Assembly: GCA_002308255.1 (NCBI GenBank)
Contig: DBVZ01000110.1
Span: forward strand, 1 to 15,573
Direction of reading: 5' to 3'
Source of the DNA: Lachnospiraceae bacterium UBA1251
Lineage (GTDB): Bacteria; Bacillota; Clostridia; Lachnospirales; Lachnospiraceae
DNA: 15,573 nt
Position numbers and translations under genes: made by a program. Shown here piece after piece: positions 1-6,891 of this stretch. Within the stretch, counting starts at the first letter, position 1. Each line of letters opens with the position of its first letter. A model generated the notes under the pieces. That model saw only the letters and a list, made by a program, of their open reading frames with translations. It did not search any database and was not told the DNA's origin.

Positions 1-5
1 CTGAC

Positions 6-77
6 GGAGAATTAGCTCAATGGGAGAGCACTCGCTTCACGTGTGAGGTGTTGCAGGTTCGAGCCCTGTATTCTCCA
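6..77 (+). tRNA. tRNA-Val (anticodon CAC)
   Basis: Full cloverleaf read by eye. The acceptor arm GGAGAAT (6-12) pairs with ATTCTCC (70-76). The D stem is GCTC/GAGC (15-18, 26-29). The anticodon stem CTCGC/GTGAG flanks the loop TTCACGT with anticodon CAC at 38-40, which reads GTG (Val). The T arm is GCAGG-TTCGAGC-CCTGT (53-69), and A77 is the discriminator. The bases after it are CGG, so the 3' CCA is not encoded and must be added by a CCA enzyme; a cca gene lies in this window. An intrinsic terminator follows within a few bases, so this is the last or only tRNA of its transcript. Only five bases precede it, so the promoter and any upstream tRNAs are outside the view. Confidence 0.94.
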
Positions 78-82
78 CGGAA

Positions 83-119
83 AAAGCCGGAAACCTTTTC
101 ACAGGTTTCCGGCTTTTTT
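83..119. terminator. Bidirectional intrinsic terminator between tRNA-Val and the ABC operon
   Basis: A 13-base-pair stem, AAAGCCGGAAACC (83-95) with GGTTTCCGGCTTT (104-116), closes an 8-base loop. It is followed by a T run on the + strand (114-119), and by five T on the minus strand from the A run at 81-85. It can therefore end the tRNA transcript and the converging ABC-transporter transcript, whose last gene stops at 158. Confidence 0.92.
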
Positions 120-157
120 GTGCCTTTTCGGAAATCTTACCGCTGTCCGTATCCGGT

Positions 158-1222
158 TCACTCATCCAGCCAGATCGCGGAGTCCACCGCAAGCGGGACT
201 ACCGTTCCCGTATCGAAAGTCTCCCGCGAGATCATTTTGATCCGCGTGCCATCCTCAAGCCGCATAAGATACCGGATCCCGTTTCCGAGGAACTGGCTTC
301 CCGTCACTTCTGCTGCAAGAAGTCCTTTTTCATCATGGCGGACCTGATGCGCCCGAAAGGCTATGAACCCGTCCGTGTTTTCCGAACGTACATACGGGAC
401 GCGCACCGGCGCTTCCCCCGGAAGCCGCACTTCCATCATTCCCTCCGCGTCTGCACCGCCGCACGCTTTTTTGCGTGCCGGAACAACGTTGGCGGAACCG
501 ATGAATCCGGCCACAAAGGTATTGACCGGCCGGTGATAGATCTTCTGCGGCGTCGCGTGCTGGATAAGCAGACCGTCCTTCATCACGGCGACTCTGTCAG
601 ACATCGCCATGGCCTCTGCCTGGTCATGTGTCACATGGATGACCGTGATGCCGAGCTTCCGCTGAATCTCTTTTACTTCCGCGGACATTTCTTCCCGCAG
701 GACTGCATCCAGGTTGGAAAACGGCTCATCCAGAAGAAGAAGCCTCGGGTTTCCGACCAGGGCACGCGCGAGGGCCACCCGCTGCTGCTGCCCTCCGGAC
801 ATCTCGAACGCCATCCTCTTTTCAAGACCCGTAAGATGCACGAGGCGCAAAACCTCCTGTACGCGCTCCCTTGTCTCTGCTTTCGGTGTTTTGCGGATCT
901 TCAGGGGATAGGCGACGTTATTAAAGACATTCATATGCGGCCAGACCGCATAAGTCTGGAAGACCATGCCGATATCCCGGTTCTCCGGGGCGACGGCATG
1001 CATCTGCTTATCCGAATCGAAGAGAACGTCGTCATCGATGCGGATACTGCCGTGCGTCGGTTCCGTAAAGCCGGCGATCATGCGCAGGAGCGTCGTCTTG
1101 CCGCATCCGGAAGGCCCCACTACCGTGAGGAACTCGCCGTCCTCCACGTTCAGAGAGACATGGTTGACCGCGGTCACGTCTTCAAATTTTTTCACAAGAT
1201 GGTCAATGACCAGTTTACCCAT
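158..1222 (-). CDS. ABC transporter ATP-binding protein (FbpC/PotA-like)
   Basis: Cytoplasmic ATPase of an importer, 354 aa. Visible motifs are Walker A GPSGCGKTT (36-44), the Q-loop glutamine at 89, signature MSGGQQQR (141-148, Met replacing the usual Leu), Walker B LLLLDEP (161-167) and the switch histidine at 199. A C-terminal region of about 115 residues fits the TOBE domain of the FbpC/PotA/MalK group. I chose the ATG at 1222 because AGAGGA lies 8 bases upstream; an in-frame TTG eight codons earlier has no ribosome binding site. It is the last gene of the three-gene import operon, 74 bases after the permease, and ends at the terminator at 83-119. The transported solute cannot be told from this subunit. 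Confidence 0.93.
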   Translation of the reverse strand: MGKLVIDHLVKKFEDVTAVNHVSLNVEDGEFLTVVGPSGCGKTTLLRMIAGFTEPTHGSIRIDDDVLFDSDKQMHAVAPENRDIGMVFQTYAVWPHMNVFNNVAYPLKIRKTPKAETRERVQEVLRLVHLTGLEKRMAFEMSGGQQQRVALARALVGNPRLLLLDEPFSNLDAVLREEMSAEVKEIQRKLGITVIHVTHDQAEAMAMSDRVAVMKDGLLIQHATPQKIYHRPVNTFVAGFIGSANVVPARKKACGGADAEGMMEVRLPGEAPVRVPYVRSENTDGFIAFRAHQVRHDEKGLLAAEVTGSQFLGNGIRYLMRLEDGTRIKMISRETFDTGTVVPLAVDSAIWLDE

Positions 1223-1296
1223 ACAGCAATTCCTCTGTTTATCCAAAAAGCACTTTTCTCCGAATGATTTTCCCTGCCGCGCCGGCAGCTCTCTTT

Positions 1297-3033
1297 TCAG
1301 TGGAAAGGATGCTTTTTTTCTTCATGCAAAAATCCGCGCCGTTCCGAAAAATACTGCGCGATAAAGTTGATGATGACGACCAGAACGATCAGCGTGACAG
1401 CGAGCGCCGCCGTGCGAAGTATCTTTCCCTCTTCCTGGGCTGAATAAACGATCGTCCCGATCGTCTCGTTCCGCACGGACCACAGGAGCGAGGAAAGAGA
1501 GATCTCCGAAATAGTCGGCGCGATCACGAGCAGTACGGTTCCGATCAGGCTCGGGCGAAGGAGCGGGATCACGATATTAAAGAACGTCCGCACCTGGCCT
1601 GCCCCGGAGATCCGGGACGCTTCCTCGAGTGAAGGATCGATCTGGCTGATGGCGCCGGTGATGTTATTGTAGCCGAGATTCAGGAACCGGGCTATGTACG
1701 CGACCAGCAGGATCGTGAAAGTGCCGTACAGCTTCCATCCGAGAACCGGAAGCGGCTGGGCAAAAGCGAGGATCATGCCGAGTGCGATGATCGTTCCCGG
1801 CATGGAATAAGGAAGCGTGACCATGGTCTGCATGAACCAGATGCCTCTGACGCCCCGCGCTTTCTGTCGGACCGTCATGTAAGCGACGATCAGCGTGACG
1901 ATCATGATGACAACAGCCGAAACCGCCGCCAGAACGAAGCTGTTCCGGAATGCACGGCTGATATTCCTGATCGCTCCCAGTTTTGCAAAATTCTGGAACG
2001 TCATATTGCCGGGCCCGTAAGCGACGCCGTATGTCTTTGTCGTGGCAGTCACGAAAGAAGCCAGGATAGGCGCGCACGTCGTGAGCAGGAACAAAAACGT
2101 CAGAATGGCGAAGAGGAACCATTTTCCGCCTTTTCCGAAGCGGGTCGGATCGGAAGTCGAGCTTTTCCCGCTGACGACCGCGTACTTGCTGCTTCCGAGG
2201 ATCCTCCTGTAGATGATCAGTCCGATCAGGGCGAATACGGAAAGCAGAATCGAATAAGCCGCTGCGATCTGCAGATGGCCTTCCAGATCCGGCCGGTTGA
2301 TCAGATAGAAGATCTCCGTCGTCATAAGGCGGATCTGATTCGGTGCCCCGAGAACGGCGGAAACGCCGAAATCGGACAGAATGAACATAAAAACAAGGAG
2401 CATTGCCCCCAGAATGGACGGAACGAGAAGAGGGAGCGTGATATCGCGCATCGTGCGCCACGGGGAAGCCCCGGAGATGCGTGCCGCCTCCTCGTAGGAA
2501 GCCGAGATCTTCTGCATGGTGGGAATCACGACGATAAACGGCACCGCAAAGCGGTAGACCGTCATCACGAAGATCATGCCTCCGATACTGTAAATATTAA
2601 ACGGCGCCTTTTCCAGATGAAACAGGTTCATCAGCGCCTGGTTGAAAATTCCTTTCGGTCCGAGGAGAAACGTCCATGCGATCGCGCCGATAAACGGCGG
2701 AATAAAATAGGGAATCGACAGGAGCTTCCTGAAGAGCCTCCTTCCGGGGACATTCGTCCTTACGACCGCCCAGGCCGTAAATACGCCAAGTACCGTCGAC
2801 AGGACTGTCGACGGTATCACTACCTTCAGCGAATTGATCATACTGTTCTGTATGGACCGGTCACCGAAGACCCTTGTGTAGTTTTGAAGAGAGAACGTCC
2901 CTCCGCTGCGGAAGCTGCTCACGATGAGGACCAGCATCGGATAGACAACGGTAAAGAGCAGAAATGCCGCCGTGATCCACCACACTGCCGCCGGAATGAT
3001 CCATCCTCCCCGGCTGATCGATTTTTGTTTCAT
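1297..3033 (-). CDS. ABC transporter permease, fused two-domain (FbpB-like)
   Basis: Integral membrane protein, 578 aa, made of two homologous permease halves in one chain. Each half carries the cytoplasmic EAA loop that contacts the ATPase: EEAARISGASPWRT near residues 181-194 and EEASRISGAGQVRT near 470-483. Hydrophobic segments run throughout, and a charged linker lies near 280-305. This duplicated layout is typical of the FbpB/AfuB family, in which one polypeptide replaces a permease dimer. The start lies 6 bases after the stop of the binding-protein gene and has only a weak GGGA, so translation is probably coupled to the upstream gene. A 26-base inverted repeat inside the gene (2791-2816) is noted separately. 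Confidence 0.93.
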   Translation of the reverse strand: MKQKSISRGGWIIPAAVWWITAAFLLFTVVYPMLVLIVSSFRSGGTFSLQNYTRVFGDRSIQNSMINSLKVVIPSTVLSTVLGVFTAWAVVRTNVPGRRLFRKLLSIPYFIPPFIGAIAWTFLLGPKGIFNQALMNLFHLEKAPFNIYSIGGMIFVMTVYRFAVPFIVVIPTMQKISASYEEAARISGASPWRTMRDITLPLLVPSILGAMLLVFMFILSDFGVSAVLGAPNQIRLMTTEIFYLINRPDLEGHLQIAAAYSILLSVFALIGLIIYRRILGSSKYAVVSGKSSTSDPTRFGKGGKWFLFAILTFLFLLTTCAPILASFVTATTKTYGVAYGPGNMTFQNFAKLGAIRNISRAFRNSFVLAAVSAVVIMIVTLIVAYMTVRQKARGVRGIWFMQTMVTLPYSMPGTIIALGMILAFAQPLPVLGWKLYGTFTILLVAYIARFLNLGYNNITGAISQIDPSLEEASRISGAGQVRTFFNIVIPLLRPSLIGTVLLVIAPTISEISLSSLLWSVRNETIGTIVYSAQEEGKILRTAALAVTLIVLVVIINFIAQYFSERRGFLHEEKKHPFH

Positions 3034-3039
3034 TCCCGT

Positions 3040-4086
3040 TTACTGCTGCGCCCCGCCGAAACGCTCCGTATACTCCTCACGCACCTGCGCGGAATTGGCC
3101 GTAAAATAATCGAGGTCAAATGCCAGCGTCTTGATCTCCGTTGACTTGGGAGCGCCTTCCGGTCCCTCGATATCCGTGACCGGGATATACTGCTGGCTGA
3201 CGAGCATCTTCTGTGCTTCTTCCGTGAGGCACCAGTCCACAAATGCCTTTGCAGCCCCGACGCTCTCCTCCGGGATGTTGTTCATGATGCACAGCGGGGT
3301 CGGGACCAGAACGGCGCCGGAAGAGGGATAGCATACCTCAACGGGCGATCCTTCCGCCTTTGCGGTCCTTGCCTGGAAATCCACGACTTCGACCGCTTTG
3401 TATTCGCCGGAAGAGACCTTTGTCGTCAGGTTGCCGTTGGACTCTTCAAACTTACAGTCATTGTCCATGATCGACTGATACCAGTCCCATCCCACTACAT
3501 CCGGATACTGTGTGTGCGTGACCAGAGCCGTGAAGGAGCCTCCGGAATAGTTCGGGTCCGCGATCGCGAATGAGCCCGTATACTCCGGCGTCGTCACATC
3601 AAACCAGTCCTTCGGAGCGTTTTCCACCTCATTGGTGTTATACGCGATGATATTATAGATCAGACGGACTTCGAGTCCCATTCCGTCATTGTACAGGTAC
3701 TGCGGATCGACCGCGGAAGCGTTTTCCGGCGTATAGTGCAGGATCATTCCCTTATCATCCAGGTTCTTCATGTAACCGATATCGGCGAACCAGATCAGAT
3801 TGGCCGGGGTGCTGCCTGTCTCAAGCTCCGCATCCATCTTGGCGGTTACTTTCCCGGTTCCGGAGCGGAAGATCTCGATCTGAACGTCCGGATATGTCTC
3901 ATTGAATTTCGCGATCATATCCGAGACAAGTTCTTCCGGTTCCGAAGTATACAGCATCAGATTGCCGGAAATGCCGGCAGTCTCATTATCCTGTGAAGAC
4001 GCATCCGATCCCTTCCCGCATCCGGCAGCAGAGCAGACCATCACGGCAGCAAGAATCCAGGCTGCGGCTTTTTTCCAAAATTTCAT
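3040..4086 (-). CDS. ABC transporter solute-binding lipoprotein (AfuA/FbpA-like)
   Basis: Extracellular solute-binding protein, 348 aa, tethered by lipid. The N-terminus MKFWKK, a hydrophobic core and SAAGC give a lipoprotein signal with the modified cysteine at residue 23. Mature segments such as LMLYTSEPEELV, IFRSGTGKVTAKMDAE and ANLIWFADIGYMKNL match the family-1/AfuA-type binding-protein fold. The start at 4086 is favoured by GGGAGGG six bases upstream; the open frame runs 21 codons further but without support. First gene of the operon, followed by permease and ATPase. I see no clear adjacent-tyrosine iron site of the FbpA kind. Ferric iron, phosphonates or sugar phosphates all remain possible, since members of this family differ in ligand. 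Confidence 0.9.
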   Translation of the reverse strand: MKFWKKAAAWILAAVMVCSAAGCGKGSDASSQDNETAGISGNLMLYTSEPEELVSDMIAKFNETYPDVQIEIFRSGTGKVTAKMDAELETGSTPANLIWFADIGYMKNLDDKGMILHYTPENASAVDPQYLYNDGMGLEVRLIYNIIAYNTNEVENAPKDWFDVTTPEYTGSFAIADPNYSGGSFTALVTHTQYPDVVGWDWYQSIMDNDCKFEESNGNLTTKVSSGEYKAVEVVDFQARTAKAEGSPVEVCYPSSGAVLVPTPLCIMNNIPEESVGAAKAFVDWCLTEEAQKMLVSQQYIPVTDIEGPEGAPKSTEIKTLAFDLDYFTANSAQVREEYTERFGGAQQ

Positions 4087-4102
4087 TTTAAACCCTCCCT
4101 TG

Positions 4103-4136
4103 CCGGAAGACCGTTCTTTCCGGTCTGACTCCGGTC
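4103..4136 (-). promoter_or_regulatory. Inverted repeats in the 5' leader of the ABC operon
   Basis: CCGGAA (4103-4108) can pair with TTCCGG (4118-4123). Overlapping GACCG (4109-4113) can instead pair with CGGTC at 4121-4125 or 4132-4136. These mutually exclusive pairings lie just before the ribosome binding site (4093-4099) of the binding-protein gene. A regulatory role is only inference. Confidence 0.25.
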
Positions 4137-4203
4137 TTTCCCCGCGCATACCGCGGACATGCCCCTTATCATAAACTAAAATAAAGGAATCGGCTACAAA
4201 AAG

Positions 4204-4230
4204 CTGTTATATTTTATGTTTTTTTAACAG
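4204..4230. promoter_or_regulatory. Inverted repeat CTGTTA-N15-TAACAG, candidate operator
   Basis: Exact six-base arms at 4204-4209 and 4225-4230 around a very AT-rich centre, in the 202-base gap between rqcP and the ABC operon. On the minus strand a TATGAT that could serve as a -10 lies about 30 bases downstream (near 4169), but no convincing -35 was found at the proper spacing. The geometry suits a dimeric regulator; no regulator is identified. Confidence 0.3.
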
Positions 4231-4288
4231 TTTGCTCCGATTTTCACGAAATTTTTCCCTTCTCTTTCTTTTTCCCGGGTCTTTCCCG

Positions 4289-4531
4289 TCATCCGATATA
4301 ACGGAAAAGATCCGATGCCTCTTCTTTTCTCACGGTCTCCGCGACCGCGAGAACCTCCGCCTTTACTGTCTTTTCCCCGAAAACGATCTCGATCACGTCA
4401 CCGGCTTTGACGTCGTAAGAAGCTCTGGCGGCCTTGCCGTTCACAAGGACGCGTCCGGCGTCACAGGCCTCGTTGGCGATCGTCCTTCTCTTGATCAGAC
4501 GTGACACTTTAAGATATTTATCCAGTCTCAT
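4289..4531 (-). CDS. rqcP: RNA-binding S4-domain protein, RqcP-like
   Basis: Small protein of 80 aa consisting almost entirely of an S4 RNA-binding domain: MRLDKYLKVSRLIKRRT, then ACDAGRVLVNGKAARASYDV and GDVIEIVFG. Length and sequence fit the YabO/RqcP family. In Bacillus, RqcP works with RqcH on stalled 50S subunits to add C-terminal alanine tails. The start is preceded by GGGAGAG five bases upstream. It follows hup on the same strand, the usual pairing in Clostridia, but an intrinsic terminator stands in the 94-base gap and leaves only about 19 bases of leader, so expression probably depends on read-through from hup. The usual downstream partners yabP, yabQ and divIC are absent; the ABC operon comes next. 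Confidence 0.85.
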   Translation of the reverse strand: MRLDKYLKVSRLIKRRTIANEACDAGRVLVNGKAARASYDVKAGDVIEIVFGEKTVKAEVLAVAETVRKEEASDLFRYIG

Positions 4532-4550
4532 ATTGTCTCTCCCGTATCTG

Positions 4551-4578
4551 AAAAAAGGAGCCTTTCGGCTCCTTTTTC
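4551..4578 (-). terminator. Intrinsic terminator between hup and rqcP
   Basis: GGAGCC (4557-4562) pairs with GGCTCC (4567-4572) around a four-base loop, with flanking A/T runs extending the stem. On the minus strand it ends in six T (4551-4556). It lies after hup and just before rqcP. Confidence 0.85.
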
Positions 4579-4625
4579 AAGAACCCGCAACTGACCGCTG
4601 CGGCGCATGTACTGCTGTTCCGTTA

Positions 4626-4904
4626 TTATTTCTTATTGACAAAATCCTTGAGTGCTTTGCCGGCTTTGAACTTCGGGGCCTTGGAAGCTTTGATCTTCAT
4701 GGCTTTTCCGGTCTGCGGGTTTCTGCCGTCACGGGCAGCTCTCTTCGCAACTTCAAAAGTTCCGAAACCGACAAGCTGGACCTTTCCGCCCTTTTTCAGT
4801 TCTTTGGATGTAACATCTACAAAAGCTTTTACGGCAGCTTCAGCGTCCTTCTTCGTAAGTCCAGTCTGCTCAGCGATTGCTGCTACCAGTTCGGATTTGT
4901 TCAT
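4626..4904 (-). CDS. hup: HU-family DNA-binding protein
   Basis: Nucleoid protein of 92 aa, the normal HU length, acting as a dimer that bends DNA. It starts [20 protein letters not shown], has the core GFGTFEV (46-52), and carries RNPQTG (61-66) at the tip of the DNA-embracing arm. The start at 4904 follows GAGGAGGAAT (4911-4920); an in-frame extension of 17 codons upstream falls in the 5' leader and lacks support. A strong promoter lies at 4989-5017, giving a leader of roughly 78 bases with a hairpin. The following intrinsic terminator would make most of its mRNA monocistronic. Confidence 0.96.
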   Translation of the reverse strand: MNKSELVAAIAEQTGLTKKDAEAAVKAFVDVTSKELKKGGKVQLVGFGTFEVAKRAARDGRNPQTGKAMKIKASKAPKFKAGKALKDFVNKK

Positions 4905-4935
4905 AAAAGTATTCCTCCTCTTACTTAAACCATGA

Positions 4936-4952
4936 AACACAACTCTTGTGTT
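4936..4952 (-). promoter_or_regulatory. Hairpin in the hup 5' leader
   Basis: AACACAA (4936-4942) and TTGTGTT (4946-4952) form a perfect seven-base-pair stem with a three-base loop. It lies between the hup promoter and its ribosome binding site. It could stabilise the mRNA or be a protein-binding palindrome; which one cannot be told. Confidence 0.45.
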
Positions 4953-4988
4953 CATTTTTCATTTATTTCTGAGTCAAAACTCTTTCTC

Positions 4989-5017
4989 TTTATATATTAT
5001 TCACAACGTTTTGTCAA
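4989..5017 (-). promoter_or_regulatory. Sigma-A promoter of hup
   Basis: On the minus strand, -35 TTGACA (5017-5012), a 17-base spacer, and -10 TATAAA (4994-4989). The expected start is near 4982, within a strongly AT-rich gap. It begins only about 40 bases after the stop codon of the phosphoglucomutase gene. Confidence 0.88.
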
Positions 5018-5057
5018 CAGAAGAATCTTTAGTTTTTGCTTATTTTTCAACCGTTTG

Positions 5058-6782
5058 TCAGGCTCCGATCAGGGCTTTGAGAGCCTCCCCGAGGGCCTCG
5101 TCTTTTTCAATGGCATCGGCGTCTGACGTTCCGCGCACACCATAGTAGAATTTCAGTTTCGGTTCTGTTCCGGACGGACGGATGCAGACCCACGCGCCGT
5201 CGGTCAGTTCATAATAAAGAACATTGGATTCGGGCAGACCGGTCGGTGTTTCCTCTCCGGTCACAAGATCTTTGATCACATCGAGCTTATAGTCCCGGGC
5301 ACGGAGCACTTTATATGCGCCGATCGTCTCCGGAGCCGCGCCGCGCAGGCGTTCCATGATCGCGGCGATCTCCGCCAGTCCTTCTTTGCCTTTCATCTCG
5401 ATCGAGGTGACGCCGTCACGGTAATATCCGTAGCGTTCATAGAGCTCGATCATCACATCCCACAGGTTCTTTCCCTGCGTTTTGTAGAACGCGGCAGCTT
5501 CGCACAGCGCCATCGTCGCCACGACCGCGTCTTTATCTCTTGCGTAAGTACCGATAAGGCATCCGTAGCTCTCCTCGAACCCGAACAGATAATGGCCTTT
5601 GCCGGTCTGTTCCATCTCGAGGATCTGCTGGCCGATGTATTTAAAGCCGGTCAGCACTTCGATCTGTTCGACACCGTAGTATTCCGCGACCGCGTCCGTC
5701 ATGTTGGTCGTCACGATCGTCTTGATGAGCCTTCCGTCCTCCGGAAGACCGAATACGGCCTTGCGCTGTCCGATCTCATAGTCGGCGAGCAGAGAACCGG
5801 ACATGTTGCCGGTCAGAGTGTGATATTCGCCGTCTTTATCCCGTACGCGGCAGCCGAGACGGTCCGCATCGGGGTCCGTGGCAAGAACGAGATCCGCATC
5901 CATTTCCTTCGCGTATTTGAGTCCCAGTGCGAATGCCTCTTCCGATTCCGGATTCGGATAGCTTACGGTCGGGAAATTGCCGTCCGGCTTCTCCTGCTCG
6001 GGAACGACAAAGACATTTTCAAAGCCGAGCTCTTTCAGGATCCGCTGTACGGGAAGGTTCCCCGTTCCGTGAAGCGGCGTGTAGACGATCTTGAGATTTT
6101 TGCTCTCCGCTGCGATCGCTTCCGGATGAATGACCTGCTTTTTGAGTTCCGCGATATACGGATCGTCCACATCCGCGCCGATCATCTGAAGGAGTCCCTG
6201 CGCAAGCGCTTCCTCTTCCGGCATGGTAAGAACGGTATTCCAGTCCGTCACGGCAGCGACTTCCGCCATGATGCCGGTATCGTGCGGCGGCGTGATCTGT
6301 GCGCCGTCCTCCCAGTAGACCTTATATCCGTTGTATTCCGCCGGATTGTGACTCGCAGTGATGTTGATGCCGGCGATGCAGCCCAGATAGCGGACGGCGA
6401 AGGAAAGGACCGGCGTCGGACGCAGCGATTCGAACAGATAAGCTTTGATGCCGTTGGCAGCCAGTGTCAGTGCCGCTTCTTTGGCAAATTCCGGTGACAT
6501 GCGGCGGGAGTCGTAAGAGATCGCAACGCCTTTCTCTTTTCCGCCGGCTTTCAGAATATAGTTGGCAAGCCCCTGCGTCGAACGACGGACGACATAAATA
6601 TTCATCCGGTTCGTGCCTGCTCCGATGACGCCGCGAAGACCTGCCGTGCCGAATTTCAGGTCCATATAGAACCGGTCTTCGATCTCTTTTTCATTTCCTT
6701 CGAGCGAGAGCAGTTCCTGATGAGTCGCCTCGTCAAAATAAGGATTGGCAAGCCAAGCTTCATAGGTTTCTCTGTATCCCAT
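5058..6782 (-). CDS. pgcA: Phospho-sugar mutase, alpha-phosphoglucomutase type
   Basis: Cytoplasmic enzyme of 574 aa that interconverts glucose 1- and 6-phosphate (possibly also mannose phosphates). Four family signatures are in order: the phosphoserine loop TASHNP with the catalytic serine at 144, the metal loop DPDADR (303-308), the sugar-binding GFEESYG (401-407), and the phosphate-binding RPSGTEPK (535-542). The length is close to Bacillus PgcA. The ATG at 6782 is chosen because GGAGG stands five bases upstream; a GTG nine codons earlier has no such site. It appears to be transcribed alone: 109 bases separate it from cca upstream. No hairpin terminator was seen after its stop before the hup promoter. 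The exact sugar preference is not decided by sequence reading. Confidence 0.92.
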   Translation of the reverse strand: MGYRETYEAWLANPYFDEATHQELLSLEGNEKEIEDRFYMDLKFGTAGLRGVIGAGTNRMNIYVVRRSTQGLANYILKAGGKEKGVAISYDSRRMSPEFAKEAALTLAANGIKAYLFESLRPTPVLSFAVRYLGCIAGINITASHNPAEYNGYKVYWEDGAQITPPHDTGIMAEVAAVTDWNTVLTMPEEEALAQGLLQMIGADVDDPYIAELKKQVIHPEAIAAESKNLKIVYTPLHGTGNLPVQRILKELGFENVFVVPEQEKPDGNFPTVSYPNPESEEAFALGLKYAKEMDADLVLATDPDADRLGCRVRDKDGEYHTLTGNMSGSLLADYEIGQRKAVFGLPEDGRLIKTIVTTNMTDAVAEYYGVEQIEVLTGFKYIGQQILEMEQTGKGHYLFGFEESYGCLIGTYARDKDAVVATMALCEAAAFYKTQGKNLWDVMIELYERYGYYRDGVTSIEMKGKEGLAEIAAIMERLRGAAPETIGAYKVLRARDYKLDVIKDLVTGEETPTGLPESNVLYYELTDGAWVCIRPSGTEPKLKFYYGVRGTSDADAIEKDEALGEALKALIGA

Positions 6783-6873
6783 AACTTCCTCCGTTCCGCC
6801 GCCTTTCACGGCTGTCTCATTAACCTATCATAAAAAACGCACTGGTTTTTCTGATTCCATGTTTTGTGCTGAA

Positions 6874-6890
6874 GTGCCTTTCCGCGGCAC
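6874..6890 (-). terminator. Weak hairpin just after cca
   Basis: GTGCC (6874-6878) and GGCAC (6886-6890) can pair directly after the cca stop codon (6892-6894). No T run follows, so it is at best a weak terminator or a 3'-end protecting hairpin. Confidence 0.25.
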
Positions 6891-6891
6891 G

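Noticed and set aside
335..1267. Long + strand open frame opposite the ABC ATPase gene
   Set aside because: It mirrors a gene with all ATPase motifs, has no ribosome binding site and reads as low-complexity Arg/His-rich protein; similar mirror frames opposite the permease, sua5 and proS genes were dropped for the same reason.
4165..4200. Fur box or cre site upstream of the ABC operon
   Set aside because: Only half-sites are seen (ATGATAA; a TGTAGCCG-type partial cre). Neither reaches a convincing match.
6800..6870. Promoter for the phosphoglucomutase gene
   Set aside because: A TATGAT is present on the minus strand, but no -35 stands at 16-18 bases and there is no extended -10, so I do not annotate it.
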